Shown: positions 17,299-26,768 of the stretch, piece by piece
How the letters are laid out: the number at the start of each line of letters is the position of its first letter
Numbering within the stretch: the stretch's first letter is position 1
NCBI RefSeq assembly: GCF_003572205.1
Contig: NZ_QXNY01000005.1
Coordinates: 248,001 to 312,000, forward strand
DNA from: Algihabitans albus
GTDB taxonomy: Bacteria; Pseudomonadota; Alphaproteobacteria; Kiloniellales; DSM-21159
DNA length: 64,000 nucleotides
Direction of reading: 5' to 3'
Position numbers and translations under genes: made by a program
Notes under the pieces: generated by a model
The model's database searches: none
Told to the model about the DNA's origin: nothing
Seen by the model: only the letters and a program-made list of their open reading frames with translations

Positions 17299-19971
17299 AT
17301 GACCAGTACGAACGATATACGCAAGGCTTTTCTCGACTACTTTGCCGGCCAGGGTCACGAGGCGCTCGCCTCCTCGCCGCTGGTGCCGCGCAATGACCCG
17401 ACCTTGATGTTCGCCAATGCGGGCATGGTTCAGTTCAAGAACGTCTTCACGGGTCAGGAAACCCGGCCTTACAGCCGTGCGGTCACCTCACAGAAGTGTG
17501 TCCGCGCCGGCGGTAAGCACAACGACCTTGACAACGTGGGCTATACGGCGCGGCACCATACCTTTTTCGAGATGCTGGGGAACTTCTCGTTCGGCGACTA
17601 CTTCAAGGATGTCGCGATCGAGCTTGCCTGGAATCTGGTGACCAAAGAATTCGGCCTGCCGAGCGAACGGCTCCTGGTGACTGTCTTCTCGGAGGATGAA
17701 GAGGCCTTCGATCTGTGGCGCAAGATCGCCGGTTTGCCCGACTCCCGGATCATCCGCATTTCGACCAGCGATAACTTCTGGTCCATGGGTGAGACGGGGC
17801 CCTGCGGTCCCTGCTCCGAAATCTTCTTCGATCATGGCGAGGGGATTCCCGGCGGTCCGCCGGGCAGCCCGGATGAAGACGGGGACCGCTTCATCGAGAT
17901 CTGGAACCTGGTCTTCATGCAGTACGAGCAGGTCGCCGCCGACCAACGGATCGACCTGCCGCGTCCTTCGATCGACACCGGGATGGGTTTGGAGCGTATT
18001 GCCGCGGTCCTGCAGGGAAAGCACGACAACTACGACATCGACCTGATGCGCCGGCTGATCCTGGCTTCGGCCGAGGCAACCGGGGTTCATGCCGATGGAC
18101 CCCAGGCTGTCTCCCACCGCGTGATCGCCGATCATCTGCGGGCCAGCGCCTTTCTGATCGCCGACGGCGTGCTGCCCTCCAACGAAGGCCGGGGCTACGT
18201 CTTGCGCCGGATCATGCGCCGCGGCATGCGGCATGCGCACATGCTGGGCGCCCGCGAGCCTCTGCTGCACCGGTTGGTGCCCGAGCTGGTCGCCGAGATG
18301 GGGGCTGCTTTTCCGGAGTTGGGCCGCGCCCAGGCCTTGATCGGCGAGACGCTGAAGCTGGAGGAGAACCGCTTCAAGGATACCCTCGACCGCGGCCTGA
18401 AGCTGCTGGAGGAGGAAACCGGCAAGCTGGACGGCGCAGCCGCTCTGTCCGGCGAAGTCGCCTTCAAGCTCTACGACACCTACGGCTTTCCCCTGGACCT
18501 CACTCAGGACATTCTGCGCGGCCAGGATCGCAAGCTCGATGTCGCGGGATACGACGCGGCCATGGCGCGTCAGCGCGCACAGGCCAAGAAATCCTGGGCG
18601 GGCTCCGGCGAGGCGGCGACCGAAACCCTATGGCTCGATTTGCGCGACCGGCTCGGAGCCACCGAGTTCCTGGGCTACGATACCGAGGTGGCCGAGGGTG
18701 TGGTTTCCGCCCTGATCGTCGAGGGCGCGGAAGTGGAGCAGGCCGAGGTCGGAACGGCGGTCCAGGTCGTGCTCAACCAGACGCCCTTCTATGGCGAGAG
18801 TGGCGGCCAGATGGGCGATAGCGGCGTTCTCTTCGCCGCCGCGGAGGGCGGCAGCGGCGGCCTCGAGGTGGCGATTGCCGATACCCAGAAGCGCGCCGCG
18901 GATCTGCATGTCCATCTCGGAGAGGTCACCCGCGGTACCCTCAAGCTCGGTCAGGCGCTGGAACTGCGGGTCGACGGCGCACGCCGCGCCCAGTTGCGGG
19001 CGCATCACTCCGCCACTCACCTGCTGCACGAGGCGCTACGACGGCGGCTTGGCGACCATGTCACGCAGAAGGGCTCGCTGGTCGCCCCCGACCGTCTGCG
19101 CTTCGATATCAGCCAGCCGAAACCTCTCTCGCCGGAGGACATCCAAACCGTCGAGCAGGCGGTGAATGCGCGTGTACGGGCCAATGCAGAGGTCCTGACC
19201 CGCTACATGACGCCCGACGAGGCGATCGAGGCGGGCGCGCTTGCATTGTTCGGCGAAAAATACGGGGACGAGGTCCGGGTCGTCTCGATGGGCGGGCTCG
19301 ACGAGCTGGAGCAGGATAACCGACAGTTCTCCACGGAACTTTGCGGTGGCACCCATGTCCATCGCACCGGCGATATCGGCTTCTTCAAGATCGTTGGCGA
19401 GTCCGCCCTCTCGTCCGGCGTCCGCCGCCTCGAGGCCGTGGCGGGGGAGGCGGCCTTGGTCTGGGCCGAGCGCCAGGAGAGCTTGCTCGGCGAAGCTTCG
19501 GCCGCGCTGAAGGTGGCACCCGGCGAGCTGCCGAAGCGCATCGCCGGCCTGCTCGAGGAACGTCGCAAGCTCGAACGCGAGTTGGCCGAGACCCGGCGCA
19601 AGCTGGCGACCGGAGACGGTGCCGCAGCAGCGCTGGACGTTCGCGAGATCGGCGGCGTCAAGCTGATCACCCGCGTTCTGGAGGACGTGCCGCCGAAGGA
19701 TCTCAAGCCCATGGCCGACGATCTGAAGAAGCAGGTCGGGTCCGGTGTCGTGGCGGTGATCGCGGTGAACGAGGGCAAGGCCTCGCTCGTGGTCGGCGTG
19801 ACCGGCGACCTGACCGGGTCGCTGAATGCCGTCGATCTGGTCCGTGCGGGCTCTGCGGCGATCGGCGGCAAGGGCGGCGGCGGGCGGCCCGACATGGCGC
19901 AAGCCGGCGGTCCGGAAGGAAGCAAGGCCGCCGAGGCCATGCAGGCGATCGAAGCGGTCCTCGTCGGCTGA
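17299..19971 (+). CDS. alaS: alanyl-tRNA synthetase
   Basis: 890 aa, normal for bacterial AlaRS. It has a class II catalytic core at the N-terminus ([47 protein letters not shown]), an editing domain with zinc motif ([12 protein letters not shown] and [13 protein letters not shown]) and a C-terminal C-Ala domain ending [16 protein letters not shown]. It charges tRNA-Ala. The 17036-17298 gap upstream separates it from the divergent ialB-like gene and must hold both promoters. A strong terminator follows. Confidence 0.98.
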   Translation: MTSTNDIRKAFLDYFAGQGHEALASSPLVPRNDPTLMFANAGMVQFKNVFTGQETRPYSRAVTSQKCVRAGGKHNDLDNVGYTARHHTFFEMLGNFSFGDYFKDVAIELAWNLVTKEFGLPSERLLVTVFSEDEEAFDLWRKIAGLPDSRIIRISTSDNFWSMGETGPCGPCSEIFFDHGEGIPGGPPGSPDEDGDRFIEIWNLVFMQYEQVAADQRIDLPRPSIDTGMGLERIAAVLQGKHDNYDIDLMRRLILASAEATGVHADGPQAVSHRVIADHLRASAFLIADGVLPSNEGRGYVLRRIMRRGMRHAHMLGAREPLLHRLVPELVAEMGAAFPELGRAQALIGETLKLEENRFKDTLDRGLKLLEEETGKLDGAAALSGEVAFKLYDTYGFPLDLTQDILRGQDRKLDVAGYDAAMARQRAQAKKSWAGSGEAATETLWLDLRDRLGATEFLGYDTEVAEGVVSALIVEGAEVEQAEVGTAVQVVLNQTPFYGESGGQMGDSGVLFAAAEGGSGGLEVAIADTQKRAADLHVHLGEVTRGTLKLGQALELRVDGARRAQLRAHHSATHLLHEALRRRLGDHVTQKGSLVAPDRLRFDISQPKPLSPEDIQTVEQAVNARVRANAEVLTRYMTPDEAIEAGALALFGEKYGDEVRVVSMGGLDELEQDNRQFSTELCGGTHVHRTGDIGFFKIVGESALSSGVRRLEAVAGEAALVWAERQESLLGEASAALKVAPGELPKRIAGLLEERRKLERELAETRRKLATGDGAAAALDVREIGGVKLITRVLEDVPPKDLKPMADDLKKQVGSGVVAVIAVNEGKASLVVGVTGDLTGSLNAVDLVRAGSAAIGGKGGGGRPDMAQAGGPEGSKAAEAMQAIEAVLVG

Positions 19972-20066
19972 GAGGCCGATAACGGTCGTCCGCACTCTGG
20001 AATCGGACCTCGGTTGGACCTCGGATTCGACCCTCGTCGGAAGCCTGCCGGAAAGACGCAGCTATG

Positions 20067-20092
20067 AAAAAGGGGGCATCTGCCCCCTTTTT
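20067..20092. terminator. bidirectional intrinsic terminator
   Basis: AAAAAGGGGGCA and TGCCCCCTTTTT form a 12-bp perfect stem with a 2-nt spacer, giving a G+C core and U-tracts in both directions. It separates convergent alaS and the cyclophilin gene. Confidence 0.92.
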
Positions 20093-20107
20093 CACTTGCC
20101 GTTGTCT

Positions 20108-20713
20108 CTACTGTACGTCCGCCAGCACGCGCAGCGTGACGATGGTGTCGGGGTCGCTCACAAGCCCGTTTGCGGAGCGATCGCCCTTCTTGATGGCGTG
20201 AACGTTCTCCATGCCTTCGACCACCTGGCCGAACACCGTGTACTGACTGTCGAGCCAGTCCGACCGTTCGAACACGATGAACCACTGGCTGTTGGCGCTG
20301 TTCGGGTCCTGCGTGCGGGCCATGCCCAGGGTGCCCTCCTCGAAGGGGACCGCCGAGAATTCGGCCTGCAGGTCGGGCAGATCGGAGCCGCCCGCGCCGG
20401 TGCCGCCGGGATCGCCGGTCTGCGCCATGAAGCCCTCGATCACGCGGTGCCATTTGAGGCCGTCGTAGAAACCTTGGCGTGCCAGGGTCTTGACGCGTTC
20501 GACGTGCTGTGGCGCGACGTCCGGGAGCAACTCGATGGTGACGGGTCCGTTCGCGAGTTCTAGCCGGAGCGCGTTTTCGGGATCGAGCGCCTTGGCGTCG
20601 TTGGGGGCCATGAGTCCTCCGATTGTCAGGGTGAATAACGCGATGGCGAGTCCGCGGGCGCTGCAGGAGGCGAGCCCGCGGGTCAAGGGAGCGAACAGCA
20701 TCATCGTTCTCAT
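20108..20713 (-). CDS. periplasmic cyclophilin-type peptidyl-prolyl isomerase
   Basis: 201 aa with an N-terminal signal sequence (about residues 1-42) and a cyclophilin domain: [20 protein letters not shown], the [12 protein letters not shown] loop, [20 protein letters not shown] and [12 protein letters not shown]. The short loops are typical of bacterial PpiA. It should catalyse proline isomerisation during envelope protein folding. Its ATG overlaps the icd stop (ATGA), so the two are co-translated. Confidence 0.93.
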   Translation of the reverse strand: MRTMMLFAPLTRGLASCSARGLAIALFTLTIGGLMAPNDAKALDPENALRLELANGPVTIELLPDVAPQHVERVKTLARQGFYDGLKWHRVIEGFMAQTGDPGGTGAGGSDLPDLQAEFSAVPFEEGTLGMARTQDPNSANSQWFIVFERSDWLDSQYTVFGQVVEGMENVHAIKKGDRSANGLVSDPDTIVTLRVLADVQ

Positions 20714-21927
20714 TTCCCCATTGCCGTTTGTAGGTTTTCGTCGAGTTTATCTAGGAACTGATTGGTGGTCAGCCAGGTCTGATCCGGGCTGATCAGCAAG
20801 GCGAGATCCTTGGTCATGAAACCGGACTCGACCGTACCGACGCAGACCGCCTCGAGCTTTTCGGCGAAGTCCACCACCGCCGGGGTCTCGTCGAAGGTGC
20901 CGCGATACTTCAGGCCGCGGGTCCAGGCGAAAATCGAGGCGATCGGATTGGTCGAAGTCTCCTTGCCCTGCTGATGCAGGCGGTAGTGGCGTGTCACCGT
21001 GCCATGCGCCGCCTCCGCCTCGACCGTCTTGCCGTCGGGCGTCATCAGCACGGAGGTCATCAGGCCAAGCGAACCGAATCCCTGTGCCACCGTGTCCGAC
21101 TGCACGTCGCCGTCGTAGTTTTTGCAGGCCCAGACGAAGCCGCCGTTCCACTTCATCGCGGAGGCGACCATGTCGTCGATCAAGCGATGCTCGTAGGTGA
21201 CGCCGGCGCCGCGGAAACGGTCCGCGAACTCGCTGTCGAAGACTTCCTGGAACAGGTCCTTGAAGCGTCCGTCGTAGGCCTTGAGGATGGTGTTCTTGGT
21301 CGAGAGGTAGACCGGATAGCGGCGCAGCAGGCCGTAGTTGAAGCAGGCGCGTGCGAAGCCCCGGATCGACTCGTCGTGATTGTACATTCCCATGGCAACG
21401 CCGCTGGCAGGGAAGTCATGCACCTCGTAGACGATGGGCTCGCCGCCGTCGTCCGGCTGGAAGGTCATGGTCAGCTTGCCGGGACCGGGCACCTTGAAGT
21501 CGGTGGCGCGGTACTGGTCGCCGAAGGCATGACGGCCGATCACGATGGGTTGAGTCCAGCCCGGTACCAGCCGCGGCACGTTGGAGCAGATGATCGGCTC
21601 GCGGAAAACCGTGCCGCCCAGGATGTTGCGGATCGTCCCGTTGGGCGAACGCCACATCTTCTTCAGGCCGAACTCGGTAACGCGGTCTTCGTCGGGCGTG
21701 ATGGTGGCGCACTTGACGCCAACTCGATGCGTCTTGATCGCCTCGGCCGCATCGACCGTGATCTGGTCTTCCGTGCGGTCGCGTTCCTGAACTGAGAGAT
21801 CGTAGTAGTGAAGATCGACGTCCAGGTAGGGCAGGATCAGCTTATCTTTGATGAACGCCCAGATGATGCGCGTCATCTCATCGCCGTCGAGTTCGATGAT
21901 CGGGTTTTTGACCTTGATCTTGTCCAT
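20710..21927 (-). CDS. icd: NADP-dependent isocitrate dehydrogenase
   Basis: 405 aa of the dimeric (eukaryote-like, type II) IDH family. The N-terminus is [17 protein letters not shown], with the substrate loop [34 protein letters not shown], and [20 protein letters not shown] for metal binding. It oxidises isocitrate to 2-oxoglutarate in the TCA cycle. The frame is open to 22101, but the ATG at 21927 gives the family N-terminus. Coupled to the cyclophilin gene. Confidence 0.97.
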   Translation of the reverse strand: MDKIKVKNPIIELDGDEMTRIIWAFIKDKLILPYLDVDLHYYDLSVQERDRTEDQITVDAAEAIKTHRVGVKCATITPDEDRVTEFGLKKMWRSPNGTIRNILGGTVFREPIICSNVPRLVPGWTQPIVIGRHAFGDQYRATDFKVPGPGKLTMTFQPDDGGEPIVYEVHDFPASGVAMGMYNHDESIRGFARACFNYGLLRRYPVYLSTKNTILKAYDGRFKDLFQEVFDSEFADRFRGAGVTYEHRLIDDMVASAMKWNGGFVWACKNYDGDVQSDTVAQGFGSLGLMTSVLMTPDGKTVEAEAAHGTVTRHYRLHQQGKETSTNPIASIFAWTRGLKYRGTFDETPAVVDFAEKLEAVCVGTVESGFMTKDLALLISPDQTWLTTNQFLDKLDENLQTAMGK

Positions 21928-22205
21928 AGTCGCTTGGGCCTCGTCTCGGGCTTTGAGGGGGTGCTTCGTGGAGACCGGCGACCGTTTCAAAACGATCCTC
22001 TTATCCGCCGGGCAGGTAGGGTCACTTGCCGAGCAGATAACGGTTCGGAGCGACCGCCGATTTTCGCGGGCGCACAATAGCAGTCCCGCCCGATGGAACA
22101 AGGGGCGGCGGCCTCATCGCCTGCCTCTCGCGACGCCTGGCAGCTTGACCGTTGAAATCTTGGGGGTTTCGTCGACATATAGGGAGCTGTAGTAGGATAG
22201 GTGAT

Positions 22206-22535
22206 ATGACGGTGGTACGGGCAAAATTCACGATCGGCGAAGTGGTGAGTCACCGCTTCTACCCCTTCCGTGGGGTGATTTTCGACGTGGATCCGGAGTT
22301 CAACAACACCGAAGAATGGTGGATGTCGATCCCCGAAGATGTACGGCCGCGCAAGGATCAGCCCTTCTATCATCTCTTCGCCGAGAACGAGGAGACGACC
22401 TACGTCGCCTACGTATCCGAACAGAACCTGGTGCCGGACGACAGCGGCAGGCCAGTCTCGCACCCTGACGTCGGCCGCTATTTCGAGGGTATGAAGAACG
22501 GCGCCTACCAGCTAAAGCCGCACGCTGCGCATTAG
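22206..22535 (+). CDS. hspQ: heat shock protein HspQ (copy 1)
   Basis: 109 aa of the HspQ/YccV (hemimethylated-DNA-binding) family: FTIGEVVSHRFYPFRGVIFD, DPEFNNTEEWW, YHLFAENEETTYVAYVSEQN, HPDVGRYF. In Enterobacteria HspQ is a heat-induced specificity factor for Lon and affects DnaA stability. ATG 22206 has AGGATAGG upstream. A paralogue lies at 37625, differing mainly in the first 25 and last 15 residues. It is divergent from icd. Confidence 0.92.
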   Translation: MTVVRAKFTIGEVVSHRFYPFRGVIFDVDPEFNNTEEWWMSIPEDVRPRKDQPFYHLFAENEETTYVAYVSEQNLVPDDSGRPVSHPDVGRYFEGMKNGAYQLKPHAAH

Positions 22536-22639
22536 AGCGGGATTGCTTTCGGTGGGATCGTAGTGGTCGTCCCGCCAAAGCGTCATTGCGACTCTTCGTT
22601 GTCTTTAGGGGGGCAGAGGCCGGGCCGGAACGGGGCCGG

Positions 22640-23098
22640 TCACTCTAGCGGTTCTGCCAGCACCAAGGTCCAGAGCCAGCGGATCGGGCGGCCTTGCGGA
22701 TTGCGCGAGAAGGCGACGCCGGCTTCGGTAACGCGGGGCATCAGCAAGTTGGTGTTGTGGCCAAGGCTGTCTTTCCAGGATTCCAGAACTTCTCGGGGCG
22801 TTCTTTGCCCACCGGCCAAATTCTCCGCCGCGAAGTGAAAGGCATAGCCCAGCGCCTCCAGTCGGTCCTTCAGGCTGTGGCCGTCCGGCGATCGATGGGC
22901 GAAGTAGTTCTGCGTAGCCATGTCGGCATCGTGCGCGAGGGCCGCCGCTTCAAGCTTTGCCGACAGGTTCAGGGCCGTTAGGCCGAGCGACTCGCGGTAG
23001 CTGTTGATCCGTCTGAGCAGCTCGCTGGCCGGATCGGCTGAAGCCGGTACCGTGTAAAGCAGCAGCAGAGCAATGATCGGCGCGGTTAGCCGCCTCAT
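22640..23098 (-). CDS. exported CAP/SCP-like domain protein
   Basis: 152 aa from ATG 23098: a signal peptide (LTAPIIALLLLYTVPASA), then a bacterial CAP domain with LLRRINSYRESLGL, AALAHDADMATQNYFAHRSP (the His-containing cavity motif) and ESWKDSLGHNTNLLMPRVTEAG. Bacterial CAP proteins are secreted, and their function is mostly unknown. It overlaps the methyltransferase stop by 4 nt. The annotation is firm for the domain, not for the role. Confidence 0.88.
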   Translation of the reverse strand: MRRLTAPIIALLLLYTVPASADPASELLRRINSYRESLGLTALNLSAKLEAAALAHDADMATQNYFAHRSPDGHSLKDRLEALGYAFHFAAENLAGGQRTPREVLESWKDSLGHNTNLLMPRVTEAGVAFSRNPQGRPIRWLWTLVLAEPLE

Positions 23099-23706
23099 GC
23101 TTGTGGCTCCTGCGGCTTGCGCAGAACGAGATGATAGAAGTGCCAGTGTTTTGGCGTGCCGCGCACGGTGGTGGAGTCCTCTTCGACCTCTTCGCAAGAA
23201 ACCACCTGCTTTCCTATGCAGAGATCCCGCAGCTCCGTCTGATCGAAGGCGGTAATGCCGGCCTGGCCCGCCCAGCTGTCGCGTTGCCCGAGCAGTTGGC
23301 CGGCGAAACAGCCGCCGGGCCTCAACGACGTCCAGATCTGATGCCAGAGCCGGTCGAAGGCCGGGCGGGCGCAGAAGGGCGTCGAGAAGCTCGCGTTGAC
23401 CAGATCGCAGGTCGGAAGAGCGAAGTCGGGATCCTCGAAACGCGCCAGTCGGACTTCCAGTCGCGTCTGCCGCGGCCGGTCGCCGCTATCCTTCAGCCGC
23501 TGCAAGGCCTCGGATTCGCCGTCGATGGCCAGCACTCCCCAGCCGCGCCGCAAGAGCTCGAAGGTGTCGCGGCCGGCACCGCAGCCGAGATCGACGGCAA
23601 AGCCGACAGATCCCTTGCTTTCCAGAAGATCGAGGGCCTTCAGCAACGTTCGGCGTGGCAGTCCGCCGTCCGTTGCCTGATAGAAGCTGGACCAGTCGCG
23701 CGCCAT
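23095..23706 (-). CDS. class I SAM-dependent methyltransferase
   Basis: 203 aa. Motif I is FAVDLGCGAGRDTFELLRRG, followed by an acidic ribose-binding position (AIDGESEAL) and the NASFSTPFC/SLRPGGCFAGQLLG region. The closest in feel are TehB/UbiE-like small methyltransferases. The substrate is unknown. It is co-oriented between the CDP-alcohol phosphatidyltransferase and the CAP gene. Confidence 0.82.
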   Translation of the reverse strand: MARDWSSFYQATDGGLPRRTLLKALDLLESKGSVGFAVDLGCGAGRDTFELLRRGWGVLAIDGESEALQRLKDSGDRPRQTRLEVRLARFEDPDFALPTCDLVNASFSTPFCARPAFDRLWHQIWTSLRPGGCFAGQLLGQRDSWAGQAGITAFDQTELRDLCIGKQVVSCEEVEEDSTTVRGTPKHWHFYHLVLRKPQEPQA

Positions 23707-23730
23707 TGACCTCTCATTTTTTTCCGACCG

Positions 23731-24342
23731 CTAAGAGCCGCGAAAATTCCGCCAGCCGGCGAGCACGCGGGTTGCCGTCGTGATCCAGCAGGCAATCCCG
23801 AAGCCCCAGGCCAGCCAGGGAAACCAGTCCGGGAAGAGGCATATGACGATCAAGAACGCCACGGTCTCCGTTCCCTCCGTCAGGCCGCCGAGATAGTAGA
23901 GCGACTTCCGGCCGCGCAGGTCGGTGGTGATGCCGCGTTTGGCCGCCACAATTGCGTAGGCGAGAAAGGAACTCCCGGTCCCGACGAAGCTGAAGATCAG
24001 AAAGGCCGCCGGAAGCGCGTAATCCGGCTGGCCCAGCGCAAAACCGAAGATGACGGCACTGTAGAAGACGAAATCGCAGACGATATCCAGAAAACCGCCG
24101 AGATCGCTGACGTGGCCCGTTGTCCGGGCCAGCGGGCCGTCCAGGCCGTCCGCCAGACGATTCAGCAGAATGAGGATCAGCGCGGCGATGTAGGCCTCGA
24201 AGGCAAGCAGCGGGACCGCGACAAGCCCCAGCCCGAAGCCTGAGAGCGTCAAGGCGTTCGCCCCGATCCCGAGCCGGGCGAGACTCGATGCCGCGGTGTT
24301 CAAGGGACGGTCCAGCAGGCGGCGCGCAAAAACGTCAAGCAT
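23731..24342 (-). CDS. CDP-alcohol phosphatidyltransferase family protein
   Basis: 203 aa, about six membrane helices. The catalytic signature D-x2-D-G-x2-A-R-x9-G-x3-D-x3-D is complete (DGLDGPLARTTGHVSDLGGF followed by LDIVCD). Such enzymes join a CDP-activated lipid to an alcohol in phospholipid synthesis. The acceptor cannot be named, and the sequence is not obviously PgsA or PssA. First gene of a minus-strand set of three. Confidence 0.88.
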   Translation of the reverse strand: MLDVFARRLLDRPLNTAASSLARLGIGANALTLSGFGLGLVAVPLLAFEAYIAALILILLNRLADGLDGPLARTTGHVSDLGGFLDIVCDFVFYSAVIFGFALGQPDYALPAAFLIFSFVGTGSSFLAYAIVAAKRGITTDLRGRKSLYYLGGLTEGTETVAFLIVICLFPDWFPWLAWGFGIACWITTATRVLAGWRNFRGS

Positions 24343-24459
24343 GGCCGTTTCCAGATGCGCTGGAAGCCGCTCGAGAATCCGGCAGGATGTGGAACGGAGT
24401 GGAGAATAACCCTTGATTGAATCGCGTGACGATGGTTCTGATGCCCGTCGTAGTGTACC

Positions 24460-24480
24460 TAAGATAGAGTAATTCTCTTA
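24460..24480 (+). promoter_or_regulatory. candidate MarR operator abutting the start codon
   Basis: TAAGA..TCTTA is an imperfect 21-nt inverted repeat (TAAGATAGAGTAATTCTCTTA) ending 1 nt before the MarR-family start. Binding here would block both transcription and initiation, the usual autorepression layout. This is sequence symmetry only. Confidence 0.35.
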
Positions 24481-24481
24481 A

Positions 24482-24976
24482 ATGGTAGGTTTCATCTCCA
24501 ATTCCGCCCCGTCCGACGCCGATGAAGATCGCGCTGACCTCCCGACAGGTCGCGACGGCGTCGGCGCCAAACTGCGCGATGCACATCGCGCCTACAACCG
24601 TCTTTTGCAAGCCCGCTTGGCTGAAGAGGGCGTGACCCTCGGCATGTGGTACTTCCTCTGTGCGCTTTGGCAAGAGGACGGCATTTCCCAGCGTCAGCTC
24701 AGCAGGCGGGTCGGCACGATGGAGCCCACGACGGTTAGCGCGCTGGCTCAGATGGAGCGCCGCGGACTGGTTCAGCGCCAGCGGGATCCGATGGATCAAC
24801 GGCGGCGGGTCGTTCGACTGACCCGGGTGGGCAAGTCTCTGCAGGAGCGGCTGCAACCGCTGCAGGAACGCCTCGAGGCGCCGGCGCGGCTCGGCCTGTC
24901 GGAAGCCGAGGCGGCTCAACTCCTTCTGCTGCTCGACCGTGTAACCGACAGCTTGGAGCGGACGGCGTCCAGCTAG
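24482..24976 (+). CDS. MarR-family transcriptional regulator
   Basis: 164 aa. A winged helix-turn-helix in the middle (GISQRQLSRRVGTMEPTTVS, ALAQMERRGLVQRQRDPMDQ with the RRR wing) lies between dimerisation helices. The ATG has no strong SD (only AGAG 12 nt upstream). It is divergent from the phosphatidyltransferase gene, which could be a target. Ligand unknown. Confidence 0.88.
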   Translation: MVGFISNSAPSDADEDRADLPTGRDGVGAKLRDAHRAYNRLLQARLAEEGVTLGMWYFLCALWQEDGISQRQLSRRVGTMEPTTVSALAQMERRGLVQRQRDPMDQRRRVVRLTRVGKSLQERLQPLQERLEAPARLGLSEAEAAQLLLLLDRVTDSLERTASS

Positions 24977-25104
24977 ACCGGATCGCCACCGTTCGGAACC
25001 CGGCCCGCGGCCGCTTCGCCGGCGGCGCAGTGGACGCAGCCTCTTGGACCGAACAGCAATTGGACTTTGCTCCGGACGCCCCTCCGGCTATCTAGAGTGC
25101 GATC

Positions 25105-25140
25105 GTCACGGGCGGAAGCGGATTGGCTTCCGCCCGTGAC
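25105..25140. repeat. 15-bp perfect hairpin in the marR-Rieske gap
   Basis: GTCACGGGCGGAAGC (25105-25119) and GCTTCCGCCCGTGAC (25126-25140) flank a 6-nt loop. It has no T-tract, so if it terminates marR it does so poorly. It is the only structure I see in the 24977-25251 gap. Confidence 0.6.
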
Positions 25141-25251
25141 GTGACTCGCTCTCCTGCCGTGGTGAGAGAGTAGAGGCGATGAGAGGCGTATTTACGCTTT
25201 CAGACTGCGAAATCACGTCCGATGACTTGTAGGACAGCCGGTGGGGGATCT

Positions 25252-25557
25252 ATGGCCTGGCACAGCGTTGCGAAAACGTCCGATGTGACGGAGGGGGAAG
25301 TGATCGGGGTTGAAGTGGAGGGCACACCTCTCGCTCTCTACAACCTCGACGGCGAGTACTTTGCCACGCATAACGTTTGCACCCATGCCTTCGCTCTGCT
25401 GTCGGACGGTTACGTCGACGACGGGAAGATCGAGTGCCCGCTGCACCAGGGAATCTTCGATATCCGCTCGGGCAAAGCCGAGGAGGGTCCCGTCGACGAG
25501 GATCTCAAGACCTTTGCCGTGAAGGTCGAGGGCGACGAACTCTTCGTCGAAGTCTAG
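25252..25557 (+). CDS. Rieske-type [2Fe-2S] ferredoxin
   Basis: 101 aa, the size of soluble Rieske ferredoxins serving aromatic-ring dioxygenases. The ligands are in N-V-C-T-H-A (about residue 40) and E-C-P-L-H-Q-G (about residue 60). ATG 25252 follows GGGGGATC. No oxygenase gene is adjacent. The FAD-dependent reductase at 26769 is the natural electron donor, separated only by the opposite-strand TAXI gene. Confidence 0.9.
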   Translation: MAWHSVAKTSDVTEGEVIGVEVEGTPLALYNLDGEYFATHNVCTHAFALLSDGYVDDGKIECPLHQGIFDIRSGKAEEGPVDEDLKTFAVKVEGDELFVEV

Positions 25558-25581
25558 GACGCTGCGCTCCAGCTGTCCCGC

Positions 25582-26607
25582 CTAGTTGGTCGCTTCCGGC
25601 GGCTCGGGGATGAGGCCTCTGGCCATCAGGTAGGCCTCCGCACCCGGATGCAACGGCGGGGCGCCTTCCGCCCGCGCGATCGAGGCGAGTTGTTGGACCG
25701 TCAGTCCCGACAGGCGCGGATGCACGGCCCTCAGTTGATTGAGATTCTCGAACAGCGACCGCGTCAGAGCCTCGATCTGTTCCGGATCGCTGTCGGCCTT
25801 TGCCGCCAGGACGAGATCGCTGGCAACGGTGGCCGTCGGCGCGTCCACGAACGCATAGGCATTGGTCGGGATTGTCGAGGGGACGAGGGCGAAGCGCAGT
25901 GCCAAAGCCTCGCGCAGCGGCTCTTCCATCGCAAGCGCAGTCAGTTGCTGGGCCTCTGCGGCTTCCGCCACGGCCGCATGGCCGAGCTGAATCGGCGCTA
26001 GCAGAACGTCGATGTCGCCAAGTCTCAAGCGCGTCAGCTGGCTGCGCAGACCGGCGAACACCAGTCGCGCTTGCCGCTCAGTCTCGGGAATGACGATCGC
26101 GAGTTCCTCGATGACGCCAAGCCCGATTTCCGCCGATAGGCCGTCGCGGGGCATCATCCCGTAGGTCAGGCCGGACGTTTGGGCCAAATCCCCGGCTGTC
26201 TCGATCTCGAGGGCCTCTACGGTGGAGCGTCGCATCAGGATGTGGAGCGGGGCAGCCATGCCCAGGCTGGCGACGGCGGTCAGGCCCCCCAGCGGCGTTT
26301 CGAAAGGCGCAGAGCCGCTGCTTGCCGCCGCCAGTTCGGCGCGCTGTGCCAGCGCCAGGTCGATCCCTCCTTGGCTCAGGAGCTTGGCATTGATCACGCC
26401 GTCCGGCGACGCGACGTAGGCCAGCGTGAGGTCCTCTGCGCTGCTGCCCACCGCCTGCGCCAATCCGAGCCCGATCCGGCTCCAAAGTCCGCCTTCGCGG
26501 CCACCCGCCAGCGTCAGAACGTCGGCCATCGCCGGAAGGCTGGTCAACACTGGACCCGCTGCCAGAAGGGCCGCCGCAAGAAGGGGGGCGAGACGCTGTC
26601 TGCGCAT
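25582..26607 (-). CDS. TAXI-family TRAP transporter solute-binding protein
   Basis: 341 aa. A signal peptide (LAPLLAAALLAAGPVLTSL) is followed by a TAXI fold: LTLAGGREGGLWSRIGLGLA, DLTLAYVASPDGVINAKLL, DIDVLLAPIQ and a C-terminal SLFENLNQLRAVHP. TAXI proteins capture substrates such as glutamate or dicarboxylates for TRAP carriers, but no TRAP membrane subunit gene is next to it, so this is an orphan binding protein. Start at ATG 26607. Convergent with the Rieske gene, divergent from the reductase. Confidence 0.8.
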   Translation of the reverse strand: MRRQRLAPLLAAALLAAGPVLTSLPAMADVLTLAGGREGGLWSRIGLGLAQAVGSSAEDLTLAYVASPDGVINAKLLSQGGIDLALAQRAELAAASSGSAPFETPLGGLTAVASLGMAAPLHILMRRSTVEALEIETAGDLAQTSGLTYGMMPRDGLSAEIGLGVIEELAIVIPETERQARLVFAGLRSQLTRLRLGDIDVLLAPIQLGHAAVAEAAEAQQLTALAMEEPLREALALRFALVPSTIPTNAYAFVDAPTATVASDLVLAAKADSDPEQIEALTRSLFENLNQLRAVHPRLSGLTVQQLASIARAEGAPPLHPGAEAYLMARGLIPEPPEATN

Positions 26608-26768
26608 GGGAGTGTCGCTCCTCGGTTGAGAGATGGCCGAGCATAGCGGTATGGGGGTAGGGACGCCAGCGCGGTGCTTGCGTTCCGACAAGCCTTCTGT
26701 CCAGATCGCTCCGGCCAGATCGCCCGAATCCCTAAAGGTCCGTTGTCCAAGGAGTCACATTCCCTCTC

